64,000 nucleotides of DNA from JACPNO01 sp963825405. Its GTDB lineage: Bacteria; Acidobacteriota; Terriglobia; Bryobacterales; Bryobacteraceae. The translations under genes and the position numbers were made by a program. The DNA is taken from assembly GCA_963825405.1 (NCBI GenBank), contig CAWGTB010000015.1, positions 173,560 through 237,559 on the forward strand, written 5' to 3'. The notes below the pieces were generated by a model. It saw only the letters and a list, made by a program, of their open reading frames with translations. It was not told the DNA's origin and made no database searches. Shown in pieces: positions 47,149 through 56,143 of this stretch; the stretch's first letter is position 1; each line of letters opens with the position of its first letter.

Positions 47149-48297
47149 TCAGCCCCAGCTCTCCTCGATCAGCTGCACGTACTCGGCCTTGGTCGGCTGG
47201 CGCGGCGTCGACTGGTGGCAGTGGTCGCCCAGCGCGCCGTCGGCGATCTTGTCGACCGTGTCCTCGGCCAGCCCCATGGCGCCGAGACCCTTGGGGATGC
47301 CGAGGCGCGCGTTCAGCTCGCTCACGGCATTGGCCACGCCCGCGGCATTGGCCTCGCGCTCGGGCAGGCCCAGCAGCTGGGCGACGCGCTTGTACTTCTC
47401 GCCCACCGCCGGTTCGTTGAAGCGCAGCACGGCCGGCAGGAAGACGGCGTTGAGCGTGCCGTGATGCAGGCGATAGCCTTTCAGCCCGCCCGTCGGATGG
47501 CTGAGCGCATGCACGGCGCCCAGGCCCTTCTGGAAAACCATGGCGCCTTCCATGGCCGCCATCGCCATGTTGTAGCGCGCCTCGCGGTCCTGGCCGTCCT
47601 TCGTCGCGCGCTCGACGTACTTCCAGGCCTTCTCCAGACCATCGAGCGCGATCGAATCGGCCGGCGGATTGAAGGCGTTGGACAGGAAGCATTCGATGTT
47701 GTGGGTGAAGGCGTCCATGCCGGTGCCGGCCGTGAGATGCGGCGGCAGGCCCAGGGTCAGCTCGGGATCGATCAGCGCCAGCCTGGGAATGAGGTACGGG
47801 CTGCCGATGGCGAGCTTGCGGCCCGAATCCATGATGATGACGCCGCCGCGGCTGACCTCGCTGCCGGTGCCCGAGGTCGTTGGAATGGCGACGATGGGCG
47901 CCACCGCCGCGGTGATCCTGGGCGCCCCGCCCTCGACGAAGGAATAGGCCTGCAGCGACGTGCCGGGATGCGTCGCCATCAGGCCGACCGCCTTGGCGAG
48001 GTCCATCGGCGAGCCGCCGCCGATGGCGATGATGCCGTCGCAGCCCTCCTGCTTGTAGATCTTCAGCGCGTCGCGCATGGCGGCTTCGGTCGGGTTCTCC
48101 GGCGTGCCGTCATAGATCGCCAGCGGCATGTTGCCCGGCAGCTGTTCCTTCACGCGGGCCCACAGGCCGGCGGCGATCACGCCCTTGTCGGTGACGATCA
48201 GGGGCCGGCGCATGCCGAGAAGCTGCAGCTCCTGCTCGAGAAGCTTCAGCGCGCCGAAATCGAACTGGATGCGCGTGAGGTAGGTGATGAGCGCCAT
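47149..48297 (-). CDS. Iron-containing alcohol dehydrogenase
   Basis: 382 residues from ATG 48297, intact. Group III dehydrogenase marks: nucleotide loop GIIAIGGGSPMDLAKAVGLM, PTTSGTGSEVSRGGVI, GMDAFTHNIECFLSN, and GAVHALSHPTGGLKGYRLHH, the last giving metal-binding His residues with the earlier Asp and His. Converts an aldehyde or alcohol with NAD. It begins 8 bases after the stop of the dioxygenase upstream (48306), so the two are one transcript; the alcohol product of the dioxygenase might be its substrate (inference). Confidence 0.88.
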   Translation of the reverse strand: MALITYLTRIQFDFGALKLLEQELQLLGMRRPLIVTDKGVIAAGLWARVKEQLPGNMPLAIYDGTPENPTEAAMRDALKIYKQEGCDGIIAIGGGSPMDLAKAVGLMATHPGTSLQAYSFVEGGAPRITAAVAPIVAIPTTSGTGSEVSRGGVIIMDSGRKLAIGSPYLIPRLALIDPELTLGLPPHLTAGTGMDAFTHNIECFLSNAFNPPADSIALDGLEKAWKYVERATKDGQDREARYNMAMAAMEGAMVFQKGLGAVHALSHPTGGLKGYRLHHGTLNAVFLPAVLRFNEPAVGEKYKRVAQLLGLPEREANAAGVANAVSELNARLGIPKGLGAMGLAEDTVDKIADGALGDHCHQSTPRQPTKAEYVQLIEESWG

Positions 48298-48305
48298 GAT
48301 TTTCC

Positions 48306-49136
48306 CTATGGGCGAAAGAACGGCTTGTCGCCCCTGACCGTGACGCGATAGCCCAGCCGCTTGTGCGGGAAGTAATCCCACATGGCGTGGTGCTGGGCGG
48401 CACGGTTATCCCAGAAGGCGATCGAGTTGGGCTGCCAGGCGAAGCGGCACTGGAATTCCGGCGTTTCGGCGTGACGCCACAGCATCTCGAGCAGCGCATC
48501 GCTCTCGTTCTTGCGGAGGCCGGCGATGCGCGTGGTGAAGTTGCGGTTGACGTAGAGCGCCTTGCGGCCGGTCACGGGATGCGTGCGCACCACCGGATGC
48601 TCGTTGCGCGGAAAGCCGCCCGGCTTGGGCGTGTGGCCGAAGCGGCCGCCATAGACCTGGGCGCCGTCATGGACCGCCACGAGGCTCTCGCACAATTTCT
48701 GGATCGGCGCCGAGAGGGTCTCGTAGGCGCGGTACATGTTGGCGAACAGGGTGTTGCCGCCGCCGTCGGGCGGCAGCTCCTTCATGTAGAGGATGCTGCC
48801 CATCGGCGGTTCGGCATCGCAACTGACGTCGGAGTGCCATTCCTCGCCGGCCACGTGTCTGGAATTCTCGTCGGCCTTGATGAGCAGGACCTCCGGATGC
48901 TCGCCGCTCAGGCGCGAGGTCGGATGCAGGTGGAGCTCGCCGAAGCGGCGGCCGAAGGCCTTGTGCTGCTCGTGGCTCAGCTCCTGGTCGCGAAAGAAGA
49001 TCACCAGGTTCGCCATCAGCGCGTCGTGAATTTCCTGAAAGGCCTGATTGCCCAATGGCTTGGCGAGATCAACGCCGAAGATCTCGGCGCCGATGCAGGG
49101 CGTGAGCTTGCGCACCTCGATCGTCTGGTAGCTCAT
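48306..49136 (-). CDS. TauD/TfdA-family dioxygenase
   Basis: 276 residues from ATG 49136; the frame extends further upstream but only as a shadow over the divergent GNAT gene. VRKLTPCIGAEIFGVDLAKP is the family opening. GEEWHSDVSCDAEPP gives the Fe-binding His-x-Asp, QHHAMWDYFPHKR the distal His, and RLGYRVTVRGD the 2-oxoglutarate Arg. FGRRFGELHLHPTSRL and NRNFTTRIAGL fit taurine/2,4-D dioxygenases. First gene of the leftward run with Fe-alcohol dehydrogenase. Substrate not identifiable. Confidence 0.87.
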   Translation of the reverse strand: MSYQTIEVRKLTPCIGAEIFGVDLAKPLGNQAFQEIHDALMANLVIFFRDQELSHEQHKAFGRRFGELHLHPTSRLSGEHPEVLLIKADENSRHVAGEEWHSDVSCDAEPPMGSILYMKELPPDGGGNTLFANMYRAYETLSAPIQKLCESLVAVHDGAQVYGGRFGHTPKPGGFPRNEHPVVRTHPVTGRKALYVNRNFTTRIAGLRKNESDALLEMLWRHAETPEFQCRFAWQPNSIAFWDNRAAQHHAMWDYFPHKRLGYRVTVRGDKPFFRP

Positions 49137-49179
49137 GGGCTTCCTCACTTTTGCCGCAAGCCTACGCGAGAAAGACAGC

Positions 49180-49659
49180 ATGAGCGACAGCCTTATCCTG
49201 CGGGCCGCGACAGCGGTCGACGCGCCAACGGTTGCGGCGATCATCGCCCGGTCGTTCGAGCAATATCGCGGCAGGCTCGTGCCGGAATCGGGCGCCTTCG
49301 GCGAGACGGCGGACGGCATCGCCGCCGAGCTCGCCCACGAGTCGGGCGCCATCATCGCGGAGCGAAATGGCGAGATCGTCGGCTGCGTCATGGTCAAGCT
49401 GATCGAGGACGATCTCTATTTCGGCCGGCTGGCGGTGGTGCCCGGCGCGCGCGGCCAGGGCATCGCCCGCCGCCTGATCGAGGCGGTCGAGGACGAGGCG
49501 CGCCGCCGCGAGCTGGCCGGCGTGCGGCTGGGCGTGCGCATCGTGCTCACCGAAAACCAGCGGCTGTTCACGCAGCTGGGCTACGTCGAGATCTCACGCG
49601 AGGCCCATGAGGGCTTCGACCATCCGACGTCGATCAACATGCGCAAGGCGCTGCGCTGA
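49180..49659 (+). CDS. GNAT-family N-acetyltransferase
   Basis: 159 residues from ATG 49180 (44 bases from the divergent dioxygenase start). The acetyl-CoA-binding motif A is clear: YFGRLAVVPGARGQGIARRL, with RGQGIA as the pyrophosphate loop. ENQRLFTQLGYVEISREAHE is motif B. N terminus LILRAATAVDAPTVAAIIAR. Acetyl acceptor unknown. Followed after 6 bases by a strong palindrome that separates it from the convergent ATC-hydrolase gene. Confidence 0.88.
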   Translation: MSDSLILRAATAVDAPTVAAIIARSFEQYRGRLVPESGAFGETADGIAAELAHESGAIIAERNGEIVGCVMVKLIEDDLYFGRLAVVPGARGQGIARRLIEAVEDEARRRELAGVRLGVRIVLTENQRLFTQLGYVEISREAHEGFDHPTSINMRKALR

Positions 49660-49665
49660 TTCTTC

Positions 49666-49727
49666 CGGACCGCGGGCCTCCAGGCCCGCTCATGACTCAT
49701 GATGCGGGCCTGGAGGCCCGCGGTCCG
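49666..49727. terminator. Long palindrome between convergent genes
   Basis: Two perfect 24-base arms (49666-49689 and 49704-49727; CGGACCGCGGGCC... and its complement) flank a 14-base spacer that is itself largely self-complementary (TCATGACTCATGA). It lies 6 bases after the GNAT stop and 11 bases before the end of the leftward gene, so it probably terminates both transcripts. Confidence 0.75.
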
Positions 49728-49738
49728 CATGAAAAGCT

Positions 49739-50242
49739 CTAAGCCCTCGGTGCGAACTTGTAGCGGAAGGTGCAAGTCGGCGCGCCGCGCATGATGGTCT
49801 GGGCACGGTCGAGGCTCACCGCGCCGTCGCTGGCCGAGGCGATGTCGACGTCGGCCTCGCAGATCAGCAGCGCGCCCAGCTCGGGCTCGCCCAGGGCGCG
49901 GAAGAACTCGGCGAAGCGGCAGTGCGTCACGTCGATGTCGAGCGCCGCCTCGTCCTGGCGCCGGATCTCGAACTCGACCTCGCGCGCCGAGACCTCGTTG
50001 AAGGCGCCTTGCAGGGTCACCCATCTGCGCCGCGGGCTGCCCTCGATGCCCTGGCCGATGTTGGCGAACAGCTGCCTCGACCAGTCGCGCAAGGCCTGCT
50101 GCACGAGGGCATCGGCCTTGTCGTTGCCCAGCTCGGCCCGCAAGGCGCGCAGCACCGGCACCAGGACCTGCGCCTGGATCCGCGTCTTGTCCAAGAGAGA
50201 TACCCCGGGATCCACCAGGTAAACGTCGAGCACCCCGGTCAT
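49739..50242 (-). CDS. L-2-amino-thiazoline-4-carboxylate hydrolase-family protein, copy 2
   Basis: 167 residues. The frame is open further upstream, but the ATG at 50242 overlaps the stop of copy 1 by four bases and starts the conserved domain. DIDVTHCRFAEFFRALGEPE, LGALLICEADVDIASA and LDRAQTIMRGAPTCTFRYKF match the ATC-hydrolase family (PF14196). In Pseudomonas, ATC hydrolase opens the thiazoline ring on the way to L-cysteine. The Asp/Cys pattern (HCRFAEF, ICEADVDI) parallels copy 1, with Cys/His swaps. Substrate here unproven. Confidence 0.75.
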   Translation of the reverse strand: MTGVLDVYLVDPGVSLLDKTRIQAQVLVPVLRALRAELGNDKADALVQQALRDWSRQLFANIGQGIEGSPRRRWVTLQGAFNEVSAREVEFEIRRQDEAALDIDVTHCRFAEFFRALGEPELGALLICEADVDIASASDGAVSLDRAQTIMRGAPTCTFRYKFAPRA

Positions 50243-50712
50243 TGACTCTTTCTCCGGAAGCGAAAATCGCAGCAGCCGGCGCCCTGCATGATGGTCTGGC
50301 TGCGCGCGAGCTCGAGGTCGTCGTTGAAGCCTGCGACCATGGCGTGATCCCGGCTGCAATGGATGAGGGCGCCGAGATCCTGCAGGCCGAGCTCCTTGTA
50401 GAACTCCGCGTATCGGCAGCGGGTCACGTTGAAGGCGAGACGGTCGGCCGTCTGGTCGAGGACCTCGATGTCGAGGCCGCCGCCGCCCGCCCACACCGTC
50501 TCGGCCACCTCGCGCAGGCCCGCCGTGTCGCTGCCGAAGCTGGCGGCCCATTTCGCCCCTTCCTCGGCCGCCTGCGCGCGAATCGTTGCGGCGACCATCT
50601 CGCTCGTCGGTCCATCGCCGAACTTTTCCCGGCAGGCCGTGATGAAGGGAATGAGCACACGCGCCTCGATCTTGCGCTTCTGCAGATGGCCGATCGCGAT
50701 CTCGTCGGTCAT
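50239..50712 (-). CDS. L-2-amino-thiazoline-4-carboxylate hydrolase-family protein, copy 1
   Basis: 157 residues; AGGAG lies 6 bases before ATG 50712. RKIEARVLIPFITACREKFG, NVTRCRYAEFYKELGLQDLG, ALIHCSRDHAMVAGFND and LARSQTIMQGAGCCDFRFRR fit the ATC-hydrolase family. It pairs with copy 2 through an ATGA overlap, so the two may form a heteromer (inference). Divergent from a LysR-type gene across a region with a 38-base dyad, the likely control site. Confidence 0.78.
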   Translation of the reverse strand: MTDEIAIGHLQKRKIEARVLIPFITACREKFGDGPTSEMVAATIRAQAAEEGAKWAASFGSDTAGLREVAETVWAGGGGLDIEVLDQTADRLAFNVTRCRYAEFYKELGLQDLGALIHCSRDHAMVAGFNDDLELARSQTIMQGAGCCDFRFRRKSQ

Positions 50713-50774
50713 GCGAATCTCCTGGGGTTCTATCGTGGGCGGCGACAGTCGCTCTCCGCGCGGCTGCGGACAAA

Positions 50775-50812
50775 TCAGCTATTCTCTGCCTTAAAAGGCT
50801 TAGAATAACTGA
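50775..50812. promoter_or_regulatory. 38-base dyad operator between divergent genes
   Basis: TCAGCTATTCT (50775-50785) is complementary at 10 of 11 positions to AGAATAACTGA (50802-50812), and the centre adds GCCTT-AA-AAGGC (50788-50799). It is central between the leftward ATC-hydrolase pair (start 50712) and the rightward LysR gene (start 50862), the usual place for a LysR autoregulatory site. Confidence 0.65.
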
Positions 50813-50861
50813 TGCATGCCGCGGCACCCGCCACGCTACCCTTGGCGCGGAGAGAACGATC

Positions 50862-51449
50862 ATGACCTATCGACTGCCGCCGCTGAACGGCCTGCGCGCC
50901 TTCGAGGCCGCCGCGCGCCACATGAGCTTCAAGTACGCGGCCGACGAGCTCTGCGTCACCCCGGGCGCCGTCAGCCAGCATGTGAAGGCGCTCGAGAGCG
51001 CGCTCGGCATAAAGCTCTTTCGCCGCTCGGCGCGGGCGATCGCGCTGACGGCCGAGGGCCGCGACTACCTGCCGTCGATCCGCACCGCCTTCGAGGTGAT
51101 CGCCAAGGCCACCGAAACGACGGCGCCCGGGCTGCGCAAGCGCAAGCTCCGGCTTGGCATCGCCCCTGCCCTCGACAAGGCCGACTGCCCGGTGCTGAGC
51201 CGTCTCGTTTCGCACAAGGCGTCGACGGAGATCGTCGGCTCGCGCGTCAAGGACGACCCGGGCCTGCTCGGCGAGGGCGGGCTCGACGCCCTGCTGCGAA
51301 CCTCGGACGAGGCCTGCGCCGGGCTGCATATCGACCGCATCGCCGTGCGGGCGGGCGATTCGGGACGGCTGCCGGCGATCCTGGTGACCCGCCCGGGCAT
51401 CGCCGGATGCCGCCAGCACAGGACTCTGGTGAAGCTGCTGATGGCCTGA
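50862..51449 (+). CDS. Short LysR-type regulator (GcvA-like helix-turn-helix, truncated effector domain)
   Basis: 195 residues, against about 300 usual for the family. GGAGAG precedes ATG 50862. The winged helix-turn-helix is complete: LPPLNGLRAFEAAARHMSFK, YAADELCVTPGAVSQHVKAL, KLFRRSARAIALTAEG, closest to the GcvA group. Only the first subdomain of the effector-binding region is left (KRKLRLGIAPALDKADCPVL ... RIAVRAGDSGRLPAILVTR), ending LVKLLMA. The frame is clean, so this is either a genuinely short regulator or an early stop. Divergent from the ATC-hydrolase pair. Confidence 0.8.
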   Translation: MTYRLPPLNGLRAFEAAARHMSFKYAADELCVTPGAVSQHVKALESALGIKLFRRSARAIALTAEGRDYLPSIRTAFEVIAKATETTAPGLRKRKLRLGIAPALDKADCPVLSRLVSHKASTEIVGSRVKDDPGLLGEGGLDALLRTSDEACAGLHIDRIAVRAGDSGRLPAILVTRPGIAGCRQHRTLVKLLMA

Positions 51450-51493
51450 GCGACCCCCTTGCGCTCGCGGCGCCCGCGCGACATGAATCCGCC

Positions 51494-52553
51494 ATGAGCA
51501 ACCGCACACCCCTCACCGGCCCCGCCGTCTGGCGCGGCGACGACATCAAGAATTCCAACGCCTGGATCCGCGACTTCCCGAAGTCGGCGACGGGCGAGCT
51601 CGATGCAGCCCTTGCTGCCGTGAAGAACAAGGGCCTCGAGTGGTCGCAGATCACGCGCCAGGACTTTCCGCTGGGCGCGCTCGACGGCCTGCTGGCCGAC
51701 ATCGCCGACGAGCTGGAGAACGGCGTCGGCATCATGAAGCTGCGCGGCTTCCCGGTGGAGCGCTACGACGAGGACGACCTGCGCCGGATCTACTTCGGTT
51801 TCGGCTCCCATCTCGGCACGCCGGTGTTCCAGAACCGGAGCGGCGAGCTGATGCGCGCCATCCGCGACGAGGGCGCCCATGTCGGCCGCACCTACGGCGA
51901 GACCCAGGACCAGAAGGGCACGACCTTCCTGTCCTCCTACGCCCGCACCCTGACCAACGGCGGCCTGCGCTTCCACACCGACCGCACCGACGTGGTCGGC
52001 CTGCTGTGCGTGCGCCAGGCGCGCGCCGGCGGCGTCAGCACGCTGGCGTCGACGCCCGCCATCCACAACGCCATCCTGGCGAAGCGACCCGACCTGCTGG
52101 ACGAGCTGTTCAAGGACTACTGGCGCAGCCGCTTCGGCGAGGAAGGCACCGACCAAGGAGACCGCCTATCCGCTGCCGATCTTCGGCCTGCGTGACGGCA
52201 AGTTCACCTCGCACTATTCGCTGACCTTCATCGAGGCGGCGCAGATGGCGCCGGGCGTGCCGAAGCTCACGGCCGCGCAGAAGGAAGCCATCGACGTGCT
52301 GATGGCGACGGCGCAGGAGCTCTGCTTCGAGATGACGCTGGAGCCGGGCGACCTGCAGCTGATCAACAGCCACGTCACCTATCACGGCCGCACGCCGTTC
52401 GAGGACGATTTTGCCGCCGGCCAGAGCCGGCTGCTGCTGCGCCTGTGGCTCACCATGGCCAACAACCGGCCGCTGCCCGCCGGACACGAGATCCTGTGGC
52501 GCAACATCGACGCCAACACCCCGCGCGGCGGCATCCAGCAGGTGGCGATCTAG
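51494..52553 (+). CDS. TauD/TfdA-superfamily dioxygenase (one-base insertion)
   Basis: About 352 residues. The N part runs from ATG 51494: LENGVGIMKLRGFPVERYDE, then GGLRFHTDRTDVVGLLCVRQ with the Fe-binding His-x-Asp. The frame shifts at 52153-52154 (extra c in GACCAAGGAG); after correction it continues with TAYPLPIFGLRDGKFTSHYS, LQLINSHVTYHGRTPFEDDF (distal His) and LLLRLWLTMANNRPLP (Arg for 2-oxoglutarate). This resembles the larger TauD relatives near clavaminate synthase rather than taurine dioxygenase. Codirectional with the short LysR gene, 44 bases downstream, and convergent with livM. Confidence 0.82.
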
Positions 52554-52569
52554 ATCTTTGCTGCAAAGA

Positions 52570-53629
52570 CTAGCGTTTGTTGCGCAGGCGGCCGACGATG
52601 CCGGTCGGGAAGAAGTAGACGCAGAGGATGAAGGCCATGCCCAGCCACAGCAGCCAGCGGTCGGGGTGGAAGAAGCCGGCGAGCAGCGGCAGGCCGGCCA
52701 GCGCCTTGTTGGCGACCGCCAGCAGGTCCTGCAGGTAGTTCTGCGCGAACACCAGCAGCGACGGCGCCGATCACCGCGCCGTACATCGTGCCCATGCCGC
52801 CGATCACGACGATCAGCAGGATGTCGACCATGATCTCGAAGGAGAGCGTCGTGTCGGGATCGGTGTAGCTCAACCACAGCGCCAGCAGCGCGCCGGCCAG
52901 CGTCGCCACCGCCGCGGCGATGCAGCTCGCGATGGTGCGGTAGACCACGGTGCGGTAGCCGATCGCCTCGGCGCGGAACTCGTTCTCGCGGATCGCCTTC
53001 AGCACGCGGCCGAACGGCGAGTTGACGATGCGCAGCAGCACCAGCACCAGCACCATCGCGACGAAATAGACCAGGTAGTAGTCGAGCAGCCGGCCGTTCA
53101 GGCGCACGCCGAACAGGCTGCCGTCGCCCGGCGCGAACGAGGCGCGCAGCGCCTCCGGCAGCTTGAAGTTCAGCCCGTCCTCGCCGCCGGTGAGATCGGA
53201 GAGCTGCGAGGCCAGGATGGCGAAGGCGCTGGCCACGGCGAGCGTGATCATGGCGAAGAAGATCGTGCGCACGCGCAGGCTGAACAGGCCGATCACGGCG
53301 GCCAGCACGATGGCGACCGAAAGCCCGGCCGCGACACCCGCCGCCACCGCGACCCAGTCGGCGCCCAGGCGGGTGAGCGCGATGGCCACGCCGTAGGCGC
53401 CGATGCCGAAGAACATGGTGTGCGCGAAGGAGACGATGCCGGTGTAGCCCAGCAGCAGGTCGAAGCTCGCCGCCAGCACGATGAAGACACAGATCTTGGC
53501 GGCGACGTTCAGCGACTTGGCGCCGGGGAACAGGAACGGCGCGACCAACAGCCCGACCACGATCAGCACCAGCAGGACGGCCAGCAGGCGGCTGCGCGGC
53601 AGGTCGTCGGAGAGCAGCGCCCGCAGCAT
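52570..53629 (-). CDS. livM: Branched-chain amino acid ABC transporter permease LivM (one-base insertion)
   Basis: About 352 residues with roughly ten membrane helices. Starts ATG 53629. GIVSFAHTMFFGIGAYGVAI and SPFGRVLKAIRENEFRAEAI (the EAA-like coupling loop) are LivM hallmarks, as is VDILLIVVIGGMGTMYGAVI. The frame shifts near 52765: an extra c in GTCGCTGCTG separates the last 60 residues (FAQNYLQDLLAVANKALAGL ... GIVGRLRNKR). Last gene of the livKGFHM set. Imports a hydrophobic amino acid or amide or aromatic relative; the substrate is set by LivK. Confidence 0.85.
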
Positions 53630-53631
53630 CG

Positions 53632-54620
53632 CTACCTCCTGGCCACGGGATAGAGGCCCTGCGGCCGCCACAGCAGGATCAGCGCCATCAGCAGGATGTT
53701 CGAGCCGAGCGCCAGCTTGGGCGCGAGGAAGCCGATGTAGTTGGCGATCAGGCCGACCAGCAGCGCGCCGACGAAGCAGCCGCCGATCGAGCCCAGCCCG
53801 CCGATGATGATGACGATGAAGACCAGCACGTTGACCTGCGCGCCGATCGCCGCCGTCACCGTCTCCTGGTAGAGGCCCCACATGGCGCCGCCCAGCCCGG
53901 CCAGCGCCGAGCCGGCCACGAACACGCCGACGAACAGGCGGCGGATGCGGTAGCCCAGCGCCTCGACCATCTCGCCGTTCTCGACGCCGGCGCGGATCAG
54001 CAGGCCGAGGTGGGTGCGGTTGAGGGTCAGCGCCAGGGCGGCGAACACCACCAGGCCGACGACGACGGCCAGCAGGCGGTACTTCTCGATCGCGATGTCG
54101 CCGAGCAGGAAGGCGCCGCGCAGCGCGTCGGCCGCGGCAGGGGGATCTGGTCGGGACCCCAGATGACCTTGATGAGTTGCTCGCCGACGATCAGGCCGCC
54201 GGTCGTCACCAGGATCTGCTTCAGGTGCTGGCCGTAGACCGGCCGCACGATGACGCGCTCGAAGACGAAGCCCAGCGCGCCGCTGACGACCATCGCCGCC
54301 AGCATCGCCGGACCGACCGCGGCGAGGTTGAGCCACAGCGAATCGGCCGTCATCCACGGCGCCAGCGCCAGCATGACGCTGGTCGCCACGAAGGCGCCGA
54401 CGGCGATGAAGACGCCGTGGCCGAAGTTGAGCACGTCCATCAGGCCGAAGACGAGCGTCAGGCCCGACGCGATGATGAAGATCATCATGCCCATGGCGAG
54501 GCCGGCGACGGTGAGCGTGAGCCAGGTCGAGGGCGAGCCGATCAGCGGCAGGGCGATCACGGCCAGCACCGGGACCAGCAGCATCGGCAGGTAATCCCGC
54601 TTCAGTCGGGCGCGCTTCAT
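53632..54620 (-). CDS. livH: Branched-chain amino acid ABC transporter permease LivH (one-base insertion)
   Basis: About 329 residues, polytopic, from ATG 54620. GLTLVFGLMDVLNFGHGVFI is the LivH signature, with GRIRRLFVGVF-like coupling residues in EALGYRIRRLFVGVFVAGSA and IVIIIGGLGSIGGCFVGALL near the end. The frame shifts near 54145: five c where four give GPDQIPAAADALRGAF. The start overlaps the livF stop (ATGA at 54617-54620), and the stop lies 2 bases before livM, so all are coupled. Confidence 0.85.
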
Positions 54621-55343
54621 TGATGCTCTCCCATGCCGAGGCCGAGCAGATGCTGCTGCAGGCCGGCATCGGCGGCGAACGCCGCCATGCCGCCGGTATG
54701 CACCACCCTGCCGTCGTCCATCACGGCCACGCTGTCGCCGAGCTGGCGGGCGAAGGCGAAGTTCTGCTCGACCACCAGCAGGCTGGTGGCGCCGTCGCTT
54801 CAGCTCGCGGAAGGCGTCGATCATGTTGGCGATGATCGCCGGCGCCAGGCCCTTGGTCGGCTCGTCGATCAGCAGCAGGCGGCGCGGCTCGACGATGGCG
54901 CGCGCCATCGCCAGCATCTGCTTCTGGCCGCCCGAGAGCTTGCCCGCCGGCAAGTGCCAGAAGCTCTTGAGCGCCGGGAAGCGGCCGAAGATCCAGTCGA
55001 GCCGCTGCGGGTCGGGCGGCCCCGAGCGCGCGGCGAGCAGCATGTTCTCCTGCACCGTGAGGTCGGCGAAGATGCCCATGTTCTCGGGCACGTAGGCGAT
55101 GCCGAGGCGGGCGATGTCCGGCGTCGCCAGCCGGGTGATGTCGCGGCCGTCGAAGCGGATCTCGCCCGACGCGGCGCGCCACAGGCCCATGATGGTGCGC
55201 AGGGTCGTCGTCTTGCCCGCGCCGTTGCGGCCGAGCAGCATCGTGAGGCCGCCTTCCGGCACGTCGAAGTCGACGCCGTGCAGGATGTGATAGCGGCCGA
55301 TGTGGGTCTGCACGCCGCGCAGGCTGAGCAGCGCGTCAGGCAT
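54617..55343 (-). CDS. livF: Branched-chain amino acid ABC transporter ATPase LivF (two-base deletion)
   Basis: About 242 residues. Walker A GRNGAGKTT at about residue 38; signature LSGGQKQML; Walker B LLLIDEPTKGLAP; and the LivF-typical PENMGIFADLTVQENMLLAA. The frame shifts near 54797, where AAGCGACGG replaces the expected AAGCGCGACGG (two bases lost). The C terminus SLLVVEQNFAFARQLGDSVA then ends GMGEHQ at TGA 54617-54619. Without correction it appears fused to LivH. It overlaps livG by 8 bases (55336-55343). Confidence 0.85.
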
Positions 55344-56087
55344 GGCGGAGCTCGCCCAGGTAGGCCTCGTGCACGATGTCGGAGGCGATCACCTCGGCGG
55401 GCTCGCCGTCGGCCACCAGCCTGCCCTTGTGCAGCACGACGATGCGGTCGGCCAGCTCGCGCACCACGTCCATCTTGTGCTCGACCAGCAGGATGGTCTT
55501 GTCGCCCCTCGCCTTGATGGCGGCGATGAGGTCGAGGATGACCGGCACCTCGTCGATGCTCATGCCGGCGGTCGGCTCGTCGAACATGAAGATGTCGGGC
55601 TCGAGCGCCATCAGGATCGCGACCTCGAGCTTGCGCTGGTCGCCGTGCGGCAGGGTCGCCGCCACCGCCTGGGCGCGCTCGGCCAGCGACACGGCGGCAA
55701 GGTGCGCCATCGCCCGGTCGATCAGTTCGCGGTGGCTGAGCGCGCGCGAGAAGAGATCGAACGCCTGGCCGCTTGTTCGACCTGCACGGCCAGCCGCACG
55801 TTCTCCAGCGCCGAGAGGTTGGGAAACAGGTTGGTGAGCTGGAAGGCGCGGCCGAGCCCCAGGCGGGTGCGGCGCGGCGCGGCCAGGCCGGTGATGTCCT
55901 GGCCGTTCAGCAACACCTTGCCGGCGCTCGCCGGCAGCTGGCCCGAGATCAGGTTGAAGTAGGTCGTCTTGCCGGCGCCGTTCGGCCCGACGATCGCGGT
56001 GAGCGTGCCCGGCTGAAAGACGCAGCTCACCCCGTCGACGGCGACATGGCCGCCGAAGCGGATCGTCAGGTCTTCGGTTTCGAGCAT
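55336..56087 (-). CDS. livG: Branched-chain amino acid ABC transporter ATPase LivG (frameshift)
   Basis: About 250 residues from ATG 56087. Walker A GPNGAGKTTYFNLISG; LGRAFQLTNLFPNLSALENV, the Q-loop region of LivG; after a frame change near 55770 come LPHGDQRKLEVAILMALEPD (signature variant usual in LivG) and FMFDEPTAGMS (Walker B), then the H-loop His in LLVEHKMDVVRELADRI. A strong stem-loop lies between livK and this gene. Energises the LivHM permease with LivF. Confidence 0.85.
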
Positions 56088-56101
56088 CGGGTCAGAGCGT
56101 C

Positions 56102-56141
56102 TCTATTTCCTCCCCACGCGAAAGCGTGGGGAGGAAATAGA
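56102..56141. terminator. Perfect 18-base stem-loop between livK and livG
   Basis: Arms 56102-56119 and 56124-56141 are exactly complementary, with a four-base loop (GAAA on the plus strand, TTTC in the leftward transcript). It lies 2 bases after the livK stop. No T-tract follows in the direction of transcription, so it may instead protect the livK message and lower expression of the permease genes, as is known for binding-protein operons. Confidence 0.7.
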
Positions 56142-56143
56142 CG

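Noticed and set aside
54027..55343. LivF-LivH fusion protein
   Set aside because: Produced by a two-base deletion (~54797) and one insertion (~54145); the normal overlapping genes are recovered.
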